Origin: a virus
Virus record (IMG/VR): IMGVR_UViG_3300042519_004024
Location: 1 to 64,000 of that record
DNA length: 64,000 nucleotides
Strand: one strand, 5' to 3'
Each line of letters begins with the position of its first letter. Positions within the stretch are counted from its first letter, which is position 1. The notes beneath the pieces are model-generated. The model did no database searches. It saw only the letters and a program-made list of their open reading frames with translations, and was not told where the DNA came from. Shown piece after piece: positions 1 to 7,433 of this stretch. The position numbers and the translations under genes are program-made.

Positions 1-462
1 TTATCCAAAATATTTTTCCAATTTTGATTTATCATGGTCAGATAAAGAATCCCACCATTCATCAACTTCAATTTCACTTAAATGCATATTATCATCAAGT
101 GTGATTCCAGAATCCACACAAATTTCTGTACCAACACTTTCTAAATCGATGGTATCATAACAATCATTATAATCATCATAATTATTATACCCAAATTCAA
201 TAAAATATGGACTTGAAAGATACTCTGAATCATTTTGTAACATCCGTCTAATTGATCCGGGATAATCGTATCTACCGTACCCCCAACCGTTAAAATCATA
301 GTTTCTTAAAGTCAAAGGAATATCTTCAACGGTTTTGACTATAAGTATATCTTCATCTAAACCAATAATTTTAAATGTTAAATCAATACCATATTTGTTC
401 TTAACACTTTCACGAGTAAGAGTGTTAAATAATTTTTCAAGAGTATTAATATTAAAATCCAT
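1..462 (-). CDS. Hypothetical acidic protein, distal gene of a late unit
   Basis: Predicted 153-residue protein with no domain I recognise. The ATG at 462 (MDFNINTLEKLFNTLTRE) is preferred because the upstream gene ends at 464, giving tight coupling; the longer frame only runs back into that gene. The first 18 residues form an amphipathic helix like the neighbouring tags but end in Thr-Arg-Glu, not Leu/Ile-x-Glu. The rest is rich in Asp, Tyr and Asn, like many cargo-type proteins here. Its stop codon is at the window edge, so the gene is complete. Function unknown. Confidence 0.7.
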   Translation of the reverse strand: MDFNINTLEKLFNTLTRESVKNKYGIDLTFKIIGLDEDILIVKTVEDIPLTLRNYDFNGWGYGRYDYPGSIRRMLQNDSEYLSSPYFIEFGYNNYDDYNDCYDTIDLESVGTEICVDSGITLDDNMHLSEIEVDEWWDSLSDHDKSKLEKYFG

Positions 463-463
463 A

Positions 464-889
464 TTAATTAAATTTAAATCTTTTTTTCTTTTTAATATTA
501 TATGCAAAACGTGTATACCCAAAAGAAACCTCAGAATCCTTAGAATCATCGTAGTTGTAGTCAATACAATCACATTTTACACCCAAATAATCATATACAT
601 AATCAACCATAACTTCAGAAAATATTTTACGTCTAAAGTGGGGAATATATTTTATTAAATCTTCAACAAAATCACTGCTCAATGACAAATCATTTTTACA
701 ACCAGGACTTTTACCTGATTTTTTTCCATAAAAAATTGTCATTATATCACTCCCATTAGAATCATTAATGTCAACCCATTGCTTATTATTACGATCAGAC
801 TCACCAAATGAAAGTTTACCACCTGTGATGGTATCAAGTAAAGTATAAACAAGAAGTTTATATTGTTTTTTTGTGATAATGATTTTCAT
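464..889 (-). CDS. Type C-tagged hypothetical protein
   Basis: A 141-residue protein starting MKIIITKKQYKLLVYTLLD. This is the type C tag, although the usual Leu-x-Glu cut site is not obvious. The body has cysteines near residues 62 and 110-112 and a very basic end (KKKKRFKF). No known domain is recognised. It is first in a two-gene unit with the gene ending at position 1 and has a TATTTAT box 5 bases upstream of its start. Probable virion cargo by analogy; function unknown. Confidence 0.75.
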   Translation of the reverse strand: MKIIITKKQYKLLVYTLLDTITGGKLSFGESDRNNKQWVDINDSNGSDIMTIFYGKKSGKSPGCKNDLSLSSDFVEDLIKYIPHFRRKIFSEVMVDYVYDYLGVKCDCIDYNYDDSKDSEVSFGYTRFAYNIKKKKRFKFN

Positions 890-894
890 ATAAG

Positions 895-901
895 ATAAAT
901 A
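895..901 (-). promoter_or_regulatory. Late-type promoter box TATTTAT
   Basis: TATTTAT in the sense strand, 5 bases before the ATG at 889. Confidence 0.55.
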
Positions 902-907
902 TTACCC

Positions 908-1354
908 CTATAAATAAATTTCACCGTATTTGCGATACATTCCTGAATCTTTATACATTGAAATTTTTTCTGAATATAAATCAGGAAATAGATTAATAAG
1001 TCCTTTTATTAAATCAATATTATAGACGTTATATAATGCATACGCATCTTCACCAAATCTATGTTTAAGATAATCATCAAACACAACTGCACCGACAAAC
1101 CCTGATTTTCTAATAAGTGTTAAACCACGATCCATTAAAAGAATATCACCACCCCTTCTTTCTAAATGTAAATCATCATAATGACTAATAAGATATGAAA
1201 CTATATTTTCTTTATTATTTCCGATGATATCAAGCAAGTTTCCAACCCCACCAACAAGTTCGGCGGTTTCATTCCACCCATCTTGTTCAATTCTATCAAG
1301 AAGTGTGTTATCTAAAGTTTCTTCCTTTAATATTTTTTTAATTAAATTTTTCAT
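908..1354 (-). CDS. Type A-tagged protein with DGW/LVGG repeat motif
   Basis: A 148-residue protein starting MKNLIKKILKEE, a textbook type A tag with Leu-Lys-Glu. It is followed by LLDRIEQDGWNETAELVGG, a short helical motif shared with the genes at 1689, 9348 and 21136, so these are paralogues beyond the tag. No enzyme motif is visible. A TATTTAT box lies 13 bases upstream of the start. It is probably a packaged internal protein (inference); biochemical role unknown. Confidence 0.8.
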   Translation of the reverse strand: MKNLIKKILKEETLDNTLLDRIEQDGWNETAELVGGVGNLLDIIGNNKENIVSYLISHYDDLHLERRGGDILLMDRGLTLIRKSGFVGAVVFDDYLKHRFGEDAYALYNVYNIDLIKGLINLFPDLYSEKISMYKDSGMYRKYGEIYL

Positions 1355-1367
1355 ATAGTCTACTTTA

Positions 1368-1374
1368 ATAAATA
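1368..1374 (-). promoter_or_regulatory. Late-type promoter box TATTTAT
   Basis: Sense TATATTTAT, 13 bases before the ATG at 1354. Confidence 0.5.
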
Positions 1375-1382
1375 TATCAAAA

Positions 1383-1410
1383 TAAAAAACCCCACTTGAT
1401 AGGGTGGGGG
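1383..1410 (-). terminator. Intrinsic terminator
   Basis: CCCCAC/GTGGGG stem, followed on the minus strand by a T tract, just after the gene at 1420-1671. Confidence 0.75.
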
Positions 1411-1419
1411 ATGTATAAT

Positions 1420-1671
1420 TTAAATTTTAGAATCAATTTGTTGAATAACGTCTTTTAGTTTACGAACAAGTCTTCGAATGTTATCCACCTCGTCACCCAT
1501 TTTTTTATAATCTCCTTTTCTTTGTAATGCACCATAGTCATCCATAGATGCTGTTAATCTTCGTGTCACACTTCTTAGTTCATCTTTAACACCTTCTAAA
1601 GACGGGGTATTCTCATTTAACACTTTTTTTACAATTCTTGTAACGTCGTTTTCTGTTATTCTAGTTCTCAT
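1420..1671 (-). CDS. Type B-tagged coiled-coil protein
   Basis: An 83-residue protein starting MRTRITENDVTRIVKKVLNE, a type B tag ending in Leu-Asn-Glu. The remainder (residues 25-83) is highly charged and predicted to be helical, probably coiled coil, with repeated Arg and Lys; no catalytic motif. It is a single-gene unit with a TATTTAT box 5 bases upstream and a terminator immediately downstream. A small DNA- or core-binding internal protein is plausible but not shown. Confidence 0.8.
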   Translation of the reverse strand: MRTRITENDVTRIVKKVLNENTPSLEGVKDELRSVTRRLTASMDDYGALQRKGDYKKMGDEVDNIRRLVRKLKDVIQQIDSKI

Positions 1672-1676
1672 AGTTT

Positions 1677-1683
1677 ATAAATA
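1677..1683 (-). promoter_or_regulatory. Late-type promoter box TATTTAT
   Basis: Sense GTATATTTATAA, box 5 bases before the ATG at 1671. Confidence 0.55.
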
Positions 1684-1688
1684 TACGT

Positions 1689-2087
1689 TTATATATAAAT
1701 TTTACCAATAGAGTTTATTTCAATCCCGTGACGATCAAACAACCAATCTTTAATTACATTTCTTGCTCCGTCCTTATCAAGTTTAAATCCAAAACGTAAA
1801 AAATCTGAAAGTTCACTATTAACCTCAACTATTTCAATATCTCGTGTAAATTGCAAAAACAATTTATTCTCATGATTACCAAAATAGTCACCATATTTTC
1901 CATTAACCCTTTTTGTCACCAATAAATCCATAAATTGTATGGGATCATTATCAAATGCCAATTGTGCCAAGGTTTCAGGATCACCAACCAAAGGGTACGT
2001 ACTTTCCCAACCATCCAAATTAACCATACGTTTTAAATCAGATTTAATATTTTCTTCTTTTAATATTTTTTTAATTATATGTTTCAT
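1689..2087 (-). CDS. Type A-tagged DGW/LVG-family protein
   Basis: A 132-residue protein starting MKHIIKKILKEE (type A tag). The next segment, LKRMVNLDGWESTYPLVG, matches the DGW...LVGG motif of the gene at 908-1354, so they are paralogues. The C-terminal part (DWLFDRHGIEINSIGKIYI) resembles ends of other tagged proteins here, such as the IYL end at 908. It lies 3 bases after the stop of the type B gene 2091-2564 and is probably co-transcribed with it. Function unknown. Confidence 0.78.
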   Translation of the reverse strand: MKHIIKKILKEENIKSDLKRMVNLDGWESTYPLVGDPETLAQLAFDNDPIQFMDLLVTKRVNGKYGDYFGNHENKLFLQFTRDIEIVEVNSELSDFLRFGFKLDKDGARNVIKDWLFDRHGIEINSIGKIYI

Positions 2088-2090
2088 TTT

Positions 2091-2564
2091 TTACTTGGTA
2101 CACCAAGGTCTGTTTTTTATGTTTAAAGGTTTACCGGTTCTATCCATACCTTTTCTAAAATATTCACATCTTATATCAGTGTAGTAATCTTGGATTTGAT
2201 TTTTATTAATACCAATTTGATCATACTCACCAAAAAAATCTTTAAAAGGACCATTTACAATTTCATCCTTAACTGAATTAATAGAATCAACTTGATTATT
2301 CTCCTCGTCGGATCCAACCAAAATACTTTCGATTTTTGTTTTATAGTAAGGACCCAACTTTTTAACGGTTTCAGGGCTAATCTCCTTATTTAATTCCTTA
2401 TCGATAACTTTACCATCTATAATTGTATAGTAATCCAATACCTTTTCAATTTGATTTTTAATGTCAGTTATTTTTTGTATCCCCTTTATTTCCGTATCTT
2501 CAGCAATGATACGTTTAACAACACGGATTAATTCTGATTCTGTTAATCTTATAATTTTTTTCAT
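2091..2564 (-). CDS. Type B-tagged hypothetical protein
   Basis: A 157-residue protein. The ATG at 2564 is chosen because the longer frame needs a TTG start inside the promoter box. It begins MKKIIRLTESELIRVVKRII and then AED, so the tag ends Ile-Ala-Glu, close to the T4 consensus. The body contains two Lys/Asp-rich helices and ends KNRPWCTK. No known domain. Leads a two-gene unit with the type A gene at 1689. Confidence 0.8.
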   Translation of the reverse strand: MKKIIRLTESELIRVVKRIIAEDTEIKGIQKITDIKNQIEKVLDYYTIIDGKVIDKELNKEISPETVKKLGPYYKTKIESILVGSDEENNQVDSINSVKDEIVNGPFKDFFGEYDQIGINKNQIQDYYTDIRCEYFRKGMDRTGKPLNIKNRPWCTK

Positions 2565-2569
2565 ATACA

Positions 2570-2576
2570 ATAAATA
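2570..2576 (-). promoter_or_regulatory. Late-type promoter box TATTTAT
   Basis: Sense GGGTATTTATTG, 5 bases before the ATG at 2564. Confidence 0.55.
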
Positions 2577-2639
2577 CCCACAAATAAAAAAGAGGGTGGC
2601 TGGAGAAGATTAAGTGTAAAAAAAATTAGAAATAATGAT

Positions 2640-3329
2640 TTAACAAAGAATCGATTTTCCATTGTCATCCTTTGCGAGAAAATCATTTGTAAAATACATG
2701 TATGTATTATCAAATAAAAGAGGGTTATTTACAAGCTCTCTTGTAAAGGGTACCATTAAATCAAACTGATAATCCTGAAAACTATCGTTATAAAAAAGTT
2801 CACAAATAGCTGCAACATATTTGTCACTAAAGTCCTCCAATTCTTCACCTTTATAAACCACGTTAGACATTATACAATCATACCCAATGTATATATCTTC
2901 GCCACCTGAGGTGTCTATAGTAAAATCCACGAAATCAATATCGCAGTGAAATTGTTTATAGTTTATTTCAGAAATATTAAATAATATATCATCTAATTTT
3001 TTTCTATCATTACCATTAATGTACATCCCCCATTTTGGGAATATATCTGTTTGCAATTTACAAAGTCTTTTCCAATTGTGCCTATATAAATTGTATTCAC
3101 TGTTACTAACAAGTGTTGAGAATTCATTGATAATGTCGTGAATGTAATCAACAACAATAGTTTCGTTACAGGATATGTTTTTTTTATTTTCTAATTCCCA
3201 AAATATTTCATAACCATTTCTACCATCATATAAAACAGGTTTTAAAGTTAACCCATTAAAATCATAGGACTTCTCCAAAAATTGATTATAACAAATTTTT
3301 ATGATTTTATTTATTTCATTGTCATTCAT
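2640..3329 (-). CDS. Hypothetical protein with tag-like N terminus
   Basis: A 229-residue protein starting MNDNEINKIIKICYNQFLEK. It is amphipathic and ends Phe-Leu-Glu, so it may be a diverged tag, although it fits none of the four types closely. The rest is acidic with many Tyr and Asn residues; no recognised family. Single-gene unit with a TATTTAT box 4 bases before the start. Late expression is likely; function unknown. Confidence 0.72.
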   Translation of the reverse strand: MNDNEINKIIKICYNQFLEKSYDFNGLTLKPVLYDGRNGYEIFWELENKKNISCNETIVVDYIHDIINEFSTLVSNSEYNLYRHNWKRLCKLQTDIFPKWGMYINGNDRKKLDDILFNISEINYKQFHCDIDFVDFTIDTSGGEDIYIGYDCIMSNVVYKGEELEDFSDKYVAAICELFYNDSFQDYQFDLMVPFTRELVNNPLLFDNTYMYFTNDFLAKDDNGKSILC

Positions 3330-3333
3330 ATAG

Positions 3334-3340
3334 ATAAATA
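3334..3340 (-). promoter_or_regulatory. Late-type promoter box TATTTAT
   Basis: Sense TATATTTATC, 4 bases before the ATG at 3329. Confidence 0.55.
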
Positions 3341-3346
3341 TAACAT

Positions 3347-3376
3347 AATAAAAACCCCCAATCTTATTAGGAATGG
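3347..3376 (-). terminator. Intrinsic terminator
   Basis: Minus-strand ACCCCATTC...GATTGGGGG hairpin followed by a T tract, downstream of the gene 3404-4021. Confidence 0.65.
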
Positions 3377-3403
3377 GGTAACTTATAGTTTTAATTATTT
3401 TTA

Positions 3404-4021
3404 CTAATTCATTTGTTGCAATTTTTCAACAATATAATTAAAAACTTCTTCACCACTTTTCCCATCTTGTACATGTAATTTTGATTGTACAAAAACTCCA
3501 TTGGCTAACCCCCTGTCACCCTCAAATGAATATACCTCACCAAATCCATTATCATCATCACTAATATATAATTCAAAAATTCCATTCATGGTTTCTTTAA
3601 CACTAATAAAAACACCGTTCTCATTTGTCTTTTTGTGAAATAGTTCTTCTTGTTCTTTAATAACACGTTTAAAAATTTCCATTTCATTTAATTTGTTATA
3701 TTCTGTATTTTCTAATTCTAACATAGATTCTTCATAACAATCAGAAATTTTTTCATAATCATCTGATGATATTAATTTTTTTCTCAAGTATCTACTTGCG
3801 GTATTCATGTAATCATCCAGTATTTGAATAATTTTTTCTTTGGTTATCATTCCACTTGGAAAATCGGCATGTACAAGGTATTCCATATTTCTACACAAAT
3901 CATAAGGTATCAACTCATTTTCCGAATCAAATTCTTCGTCATCAGAAAATCTCATCTCACTAATGGTTCGTTTAACAATACGAGTTAAATCAGATTCTGT
4001 AAGTCTTATTATTCTTTTCAT
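3404..4021 (-). CDS. Type B-tagged hypothetical protein
   Basis: A 205-residue protein starting MKRIIRLTESDLTRIVKRTI followed by SEM, so the tag ends Ile-Ser-Glu. The DNA of the tag is nearly identical to that of the gene 5376-5792, while the bodies differ completely. The middle (residues 60-130) is helical and charged; residues 140-205 look like an alpha/beta unit. No known family. A TATTTAT box lies 14 bases upstream and a terminator follows. Confidence 0.8.
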   Translation of the reverse strand: MKRIIRLTESDLTRIVKRTISEMRFSDDEEFDSENELIPYDLCRNMEYLVHADFPSGMITKEKIIQILDDYMNTASRYLRKKLISSDDYEKISDCYEESMLELENTEYNKLNEMEIFKRVIKEQEELFHKKTNENGVFISVKETMNGIFELYISDDDNGFGEVYSFEGDRGLANGVFVQSKLHVQDGKSGEEVFNYIVEKLQQMN

Positions 4022-4035
4022 AATTATTTTTATTT

Positions 4036-4042
4036 ATAAATA
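4036..4042 (-). promoter_or_regulatory. Late-type promoter box TATTTAT
   Basis: Sense CATATTTATAAA, 14 bases before the ATG at 4021. Confidence 0.5.
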
Positions 4043-4099
4043 TGATGACACACCAAAAAGGAAGGGGGCGGGGGGATGGTTCGGTGTAAAAAAAATTTT

Positions 4100-4357
4100 T
4101 TATTTTACATCATCATTTACACCCAAATCACTAAATGAATCGGGATTAATAAATTCAGATTCCAAATGTGAAATAACATCCCGCATTGCCTTTGCCTGAA
4201 GTTCAGGTGTCTTCTCCCCACGTATGGATAATGCAACACCCCCAACAAGAATAGAACGAATATCTTCCATATACAATCCCTTATCTGCCATTATATCAAA
4301 ATAGAATCTCCCGTCTTTAACAGTCACGGAAACTCCAACAAACATTTTATCACCCAT
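4100..4357 (-). CDS. Hypothetical protein
   Basis: About 85 residues if the ATG at 4357 (MGDKMFVGVSVTVKDG) is used; that start lies 4 bases after the upstream stop, whereas the longer frame would overlap the neighbour by about 110 bases. The sequence is a small alpha/beta pattern with GVSVTVKDGRFYFDI and a C-terminal helix. No domain recognised. Co-transcribed with 4362-4658. Confidence 0.6.
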   Translation of the reverse strand: MGDKMFVGVSVTVKDGRFYFDIMADKGLYMEDIRSILVGGVALSIRGEKTPELQAKAMRDVISHLESEFINPDSFSDLGVNDDVK

Positions 4358-4361
4358 ATGA

Positions 4362-4658
4362 TTAAGAATAAATTTTAGAGATAACTTCCTTACATAATTC
4401 AAACCCCTTATAGAAGTCCTTATCCTTTTCTGATACATCGCTAACATATCTGGCAGAGTGGGTAAACCCAAGGGTGTATTTAGAAAGAAGGTGGTTAAAC
4501 GATCCGTCAGAGTTCATTACCTCCACAGTAAGTCCTGAAGACCCGTTTCTACATTCATACAAAATCTTAAATTTCTTTTCAAACATGGATATAATCTTTG
4601 TTCCAAAGTAATCGCTACTGTTAACGTGTTTTGATTCAAATAATATTTTACATTTCAT
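4362..4658 (-). CDS. Hypothetical protein with short FES tag-like start
   Basis: A 98-residue protein starting MKCKILFESKHVN. The Leu-Phe-Glu-Ser ending matches the end of the gene 35872 tag (MERIFLFES) and resembles a shortened type C tag. The body has an alternating beta pattern and a C-terminal helix (ELCKEVISKIYS). No known domain. First of a two-gene unit with 4100-4357. No TATTTAT box was seen near its start. Confidence 0.65.
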   Translation of the reverse strand: MKCKILFESKHVNSSDYFGTKIISMFEKKFKILYECRNGSSGLTVEVMNSDGSFNHLLSKYTLGFTHSARYVSDVSEKDKDFYKGFELCKEVISKIYS

Positions 4659-4682
4659 ATAATAAATTTTTTAAGATGTTAA

Positions 4683-4856
4683 CTATTTCAATTTTTGACT
4701 AAATCCCCTACTTGTAAAGTAAATAAAAAGTATTATACAGGACATTCCAATGTTTGTTGAGATATGAACAAACTTTCCGTTGGTATAATAACAAATTACA
4801 TTACACAATAAAAGAAAAAGTAATGAGAAGAATAAATCGAATTGATACCGTGTCAT
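4683..4856 (-). CDS. Small two-helix membrane protein
   Basis: A 57-residue ORF starting MTRYQFDLFF. It has two hydrophobic segments, around residues 8-24 and 38-48, joined by a polar YYTNGKF loop, and a basic tail (SRGFSQKLK). A TATCTTTG promoter box lies 25 bases upstream of the ATG, which supports expression as a separate early-type gene. Holin, anti-holin and superinfection-exclusion roles are possible; nothing in the sequence decides between them. Confidence 0.55.
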   Translation of the reverse strand: MTRYQFDLFFSLLFLLLCNVICYYTNGKFVHISTNIGMSCIILFIYFTSRGFSQKLK

Positions 4857-4881
4857 AATAGTTGATATTTAATGTTGAATA

Positions 4882-4889
4882 CAAAGATA
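4882..4889 (-). promoter_or_regulatory. Bacteroidota-type -7 box TATCTTTG
   Basis: TAnnTTTG match upstream of the small membrane protein at 4683-4856. Confidence 0.5.
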
Positions 4890-4983
4890 ATATAATAGTT
4901 GGGATTTACCAAAAATTTTATGGAAATTTTTTTTGAGATTTGGGGGTATAAAAGATGTGAAAAGTTTTTAGGGGGAAATAATA

Positions 4984-5316
4984 TTATACAGGGTTTACAT
5001 CTAATGTCCAAACAGCAGTATACGTATAATCTTTCATTGGAAAAAACATATCCATTATAAAATCAATCTCTCCTACTAATTCTGAAAAATCACTTGTTGT
5101 TACAATATCATCTTCATCAGAAATATAAATTGTAATTTTAATTTCTGGAGTTGGGATTAAATTTGAATTAAACCAAGTACCCATTTCAAAATCAACGTCT
5201 TTAAACCAATCTACATCAGAAAAGTATTCTATAATAAAGTTCTTTAATACTTTAATTACTTTACGAAACTCTGTCTCGGTTTCTTCTTTGAGTATACGTT
5301 TAATAAGATGTTTCAT
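4984..5316 (-). CDS. Type A-tagged small acidic protein
   Basis: A 110-residue protein starting MKHLIKRILKEETE, a type A tag with Leu-Lys-Glu. After the tag come a helix (FRKVIKVLKNFIIEYF) and a beta-rich segment with ITIYISDEDD, an architecture shared in outline with repeats in the 635-residue protein at 17367. No catalytic motif. A TATTTAT box lies 6 bases upstream. Probable internal virion protein (inference). Confidence 0.8.
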   Translation of the reverse strand: MKHLIKRILKEETETEFRKVIKVLKNFIIEYFSDVDWFKDVDFEMGTWFNSNLIPTPEIKITIYISDEDDIVTTSDFSELVGEIDFIMDMFFPMKDYTYTAVWTLDVNPV

Positions 5317-5322
5317 ATAAGA

Positions 5323-5329
5323 ATAAATA
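5323..5329 (-). promoter_or_regulatory. Late-type promoter box TATTTAT
   Basis: Sense TATATTTATTC, 6 bases before the ATG at 5316. Confidence 0.55.
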
Positions 5330-5340
5330 TAAGGGGAAAT

Positions 5341-5370
5341 AAAAAACCCCTCTGTTGGGAGGGGGGGTTA
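5341..5370 (-). terminator. Intrinsic terminator
   Basis: Minus-strand CCCCTCCC...GAGGGG hairpin plus T tract after the gene 5376-5792. Confidence 0.75.
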
Positions 5371-5375
5371 AACTA

Positions 5376-5792
5376 TCAATTGTTTTTTATATTTTTTTCC
5401 ATCCATATAAAGACCGTTTCAGTCAATGCGGAGGATAAATCACTAACATCAATATTTCTTCCATCAAGACTCAAAAAGGAATCAATATGTTCATTGTAAA
5501 TTGATGCATCCATGTTAATGTATTTTCCGTATTTTTGAATAAACTCATTTTGATAATCTGAAATCATTTTTGGTAAATTCATGTTTTTAATACAATTAGC
5601 AAACTCATTTTCAATATCCAAATTCAAGTCCCAATATAAATCATTAGCATACTCATCGGCCTCAACATAAGACTCAATAAATGATTCCTCATCTTCAAAT
5701 CCAAAACCTTCCCAATGGTTTTCATTTTCTTTAACCACCCGTTTAACAATACGTGTTAAATCTGATTCTGTAAGTTTTATAGTTCTTTTCAT
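5376..5792 (-). CDS. Type B-tagged hypothetical protein
   Basis: A 138-residue protein from the internal ATG at 5792 (MKRTIKLTESDLTRIVKRVV, then KENE). The upstream part of the longer frame is non-coding and contains the promoter. The tag ends Val-Lys-Glu. The body is strongly acidic (EDEESFIESYVEADEYAND) with mixed helices and no known domain. TATTTAT box 17 bases upstream, terminator downstream; single-gene late unit. Confidence 0.8.
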   Translation of the reverse strand: MKRTIKLTESDLTRIVKRVVKENENHWEGFGFEDEESFIESYVEADEYANDLYWDLNLDIENEFANCIKNMNLPKMISDYQNEFIQKYGKYINMDASIYNEHIDSFLSLDGRNIDVSDLSSALTETVFIWMEKNIKNN

Positions 5793-5809
5793 AATATAAT
5801 GTTTTATAC

Positions 5810-5816
5810 ATAAATA
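5810..5816 (-). promoter_or_regulatory. Late-type promoter box TATTTAT
   Basis: Sense GGGTATTTATG, 17 bases before the ATG at 5792. Confidence 0.45.
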
Positions 5817-5890
5817 CCCCGATTTTTCATAAAATTTTTCCAGAATTTTTTTTAATATCATAGGGACTTTTTTCTTATGAATACTTTGCA

Positions 5891-5915
5891 AAGGGGACTG
5901 TCCCCCCTTTTTACC
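5891..5915. terminator. Hairpin with T tract at edge of gene-poor region
   Basis: GGGGAC-T-GTCCCC is a perfect 13-base palindrome (5893-5905), extended by AAGG/CCTT and followed on the plus strand by TTTTT. It could terminate plus-strand transcription or seed a structured RNA. Confidence 0.45.
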
Positions 5916-5920
5916 CCTGA

Positions 5921-6043
5921 CAATGTGTCATATCGGAGGGGGGATACGGGGGAGGGGGCCCCAAATATATAGGGGGGTGGGGTATGCCAAAGTATAGAGG
6001 GGGGTATATAGTCCCCGTCATTTATTAACAGTCAATGTGTCAT
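5921..6043 (+). repeat. Direct repeat CAATGTGTCAT, two copies
   Basis: Copies at 5921-5931 and 6033-6043 flank the G-run cluster. Short, so chance is possible, but related TGTCA-type words recur nearby (6974-6980 and 7040). Confidence 0.4.
5936..5982 (+). other. G-run cluster (G-quadruplex candidate)
   Basis: Runs of 6, 5, 5, 6 and 4 G within 47 bases, against a very AT-rich background. The cluster includes the palindrome GGGGCCCC (5955-5962). It sits between the palindromic hairpin and the structured element near 6164. Confidence 0.5.
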
Positions 6044-6163
6044 GTTAATAACTCTCTAAAAATATATGGGGGAATGTTTTGTAGTCTCATATATAATCCG
6101 TACCTTTATGATTGTCAGTGGTTCAGTCCGAGACGGGTCAGGGAAACAAGTTCTTCTCTAAGA

Positions 6164-6221
6164 GGGTGGACTCCAACCTGCCTTATAGTTTACAAAAGTT
6201 GGGACGTGTTGGAGTCTACTC
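6164..6221. ncRNA. Possible structured RNA or DNA stem-loop
   Basis: GGGTGGACTCCAAC (6164-6177) pairs with GTTGGAGTCTACTC (6208-6221) over 14 positions, two of them G-U, around a 30-base loop. The flanking sequence (6115-6260) is more GC-rich than the genome and does not read like a protein. It is not a tRNA: no T-loop or CCA-type acceptor stem is seen. Confidence 0.35.
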
Positions 6222-6322
6222 GGTCCCCATCGTTAGTGACAGTTACAGAGCTAAGGTACGAAAAAGATTTGACATATACAAACTTGACTGATAAGATATT
6301 TATCATTATTAATTATCATTGT

Positions 6323-6418
6323 ATGAAAGAGGATGTTGTTACTTTATTTATGTGTATGTTATCCCTATTCATATCTTACTTAATAGTTTACATATCTAAC
6401 CATGATGACAATCGTTAA
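6323..6418 (+). CDS. Tiny membrane peptide
   Basis: A 31-residue ORF (MKEDVVTLFMCMLSLFISYL, then IVYISNHDDNR) with one hydrophobic helix at residues 6-23 and a charged tail. Its end overlaps the start of the next ORF at 6402, an arrangement common in this genome. The longer frame starting at 6035 covers the stem-loop region and looks non-coding. One of very few plus-strand ORFs in this region; moderate to low certainty. Confidence 0.35.
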   Translation: MKEDVVTLFMCMLSLFISYLIVYISNHDDNR

Positions 6419-6572
6419 TTATCTTCTTATCTCTCTTGGGATTATCTTCTCCCTCTTTTGGGTTGTGATGTTGTACTGTGTGTTCATAGTTGAATACATG
6501 AAAGGATCCAAACAATACTATTGGATTATAAAACATATCCTTACAGACGAGGACTTAGAACCTCTTGATTAA
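6402..6572 (+). CDS. Small membrane protein
   Basis: A 56-residue ORF starting MMTIVNYLLISLGIIFSLFW. One long hydrophobic segment spans residues 5-29, followed by a polar tail ending TDEDLEPLD. It overlaps the preceding tiny ORF by 17 bases and converges end to end with the minus-strand gene 6569-6892. No family recognised; a holin-associated or envelope peptide is possible. Confidence 0.5.
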   Translation: MMTIVNYLLISLGIIFSLFWVVMLYCVFIVEYMKGSKQYYWIIKHILTDEDLEPLD

Positions 6573-6892
6573 TCTTCCCCTCCGAAGAACTTATCTATAT
6601 GTGACATTGCCATATCGATGATTACTTTTCTAACCGTTGGGAAGTCATCCTCAGATAGATTGTAGTATGTGTTTAGAAATGTTAACACGTCAGTCATATC
6701 TGCATCCACTATAACAAACTGTTTTTTATTCATGATGGGTTTCTTACTCCATGACTTCTTAGCAAACTCAAAAAATACAACCCCATCTTCCACTAAGTTG
6801 TTCTTATGTTTGAATAAACATTTGATTCCCTGTTTATCTTCTACTACCTTGGGGATGAATTCTTCCTTTAAAAACTTCTCTACTCCTTCCAT
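6569..6892 (-). CDS. Hypothetical protein with possible short tag
   Basis: A 107-residue protein starting MEGVEKFLKEEFIPKVVED. The FLKEE segment resembles the type A tag end, and two overlapping TATTTAT boxes lie about 50 bases upstream, but the tag match may be chance. The body has an alpha/beta pattern with KKQFVIVDADMTDVLTF and a C-terminal helix. No known domain. It is isolated, between the G-rich stretch and a 960-base gene-free stretch. Confidence 0.65.
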   Translation of the reverse strand: MEGVEKFLKEEFIPKVVEDKQGIKCLFKHKNNLVEDGVVFFEFAKKSWSKKPIMNKKQFVIVDADMTDVLTFLNTYYNLSEDDFPTVRKVIIDMAMSHIDKFFGGED

Positions 6893-6942
6893 ATTCCTTA
6901 ATGTTGTAACGGTTTACCATTAATTATATTAATGTTTTGTTG

Positions 6943-6953
6943 ATAAATAAATA
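6943..6953 (-). promoter_or_regulatory. Two overlapping TATTTAT boxes
   Basis: ATAAATAAATA on the plus strand, about 50 bases upstream of the gene starting at 6892. Confidence 0.4.
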
Positions 6954-6964
6954 CTAAATTGGTG

Positions 6965-6982
6965 TCTGACAGTATGTCAGGG
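6965..6982. repeat. Hairpin CTGACA-GTA-TGTCAG
   Basis: Perfect 6-base inverted repeat with a 3-base loop; TGTCAG recurs near 7040. Part of the gene-free stretch 6893-7855. Confidence 0.45.
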
Positions 6983-7341
6983 GGAATGTTGATAACTTTT
7001 TTTTAAAAAAATATGTCATTTTATTTGTTTTTGTCAAAATGTCAGTCGAGCTTCACACAGGGGACAATCCTTTTTACCACTTTTCCCCACCATATTATTC
7101 CACTATTTACCACCATAATCCTTGCTGGTTATAGCTGTACCCTAAAAAATCCCCTCTGTAGGTATCTGTAGACGTATTTTTTTTACTATATACATTTTCC
7201 AGCTAATTAATGTATTAACTATGTAGTTAGCGCGGAGACGAAGTCCTTAAGTATTTCCAACGAATGGAACATGTAAATGTGACATATAATATACCCCAAC
7301 GTATAAAGGATCACTTAGATAAGATATTATAATAGTGGGAA

Positions 7342-7406
7342 AACGTGGGACAATTTAAAGGAATATGGTACATATAAAATAAACGTGTCCCTTTCTGTCC
7401 CACGTT
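7342..7406. repeat. 11-base inverted repeat AACGTGGGACA / TGTCCCACGTT
   Basis: Arms at 7342-7352 and 7396-7406, perfect, with a 43-base spacer that itself contains ACGTGTCCC. Confidence 0.55.
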
Positions 7407-7433
7407 ATATGGTTCGTTTATATAATACTTTAT

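Noticed and set aside
4362-4471. 110-base gene overlap between the two ORFs
   Set aside because: The downstream gene has an internal ATG at 4357 that removes the overlap and gives normal spacing.
6035-6418. 127-residue plus-strand frame over the structured region
   Set aside because: Its first 95 residues overlap the stem-loop and GC-rich region and do not look like a protein; only the last 31 residues read as a small membrane peptide.
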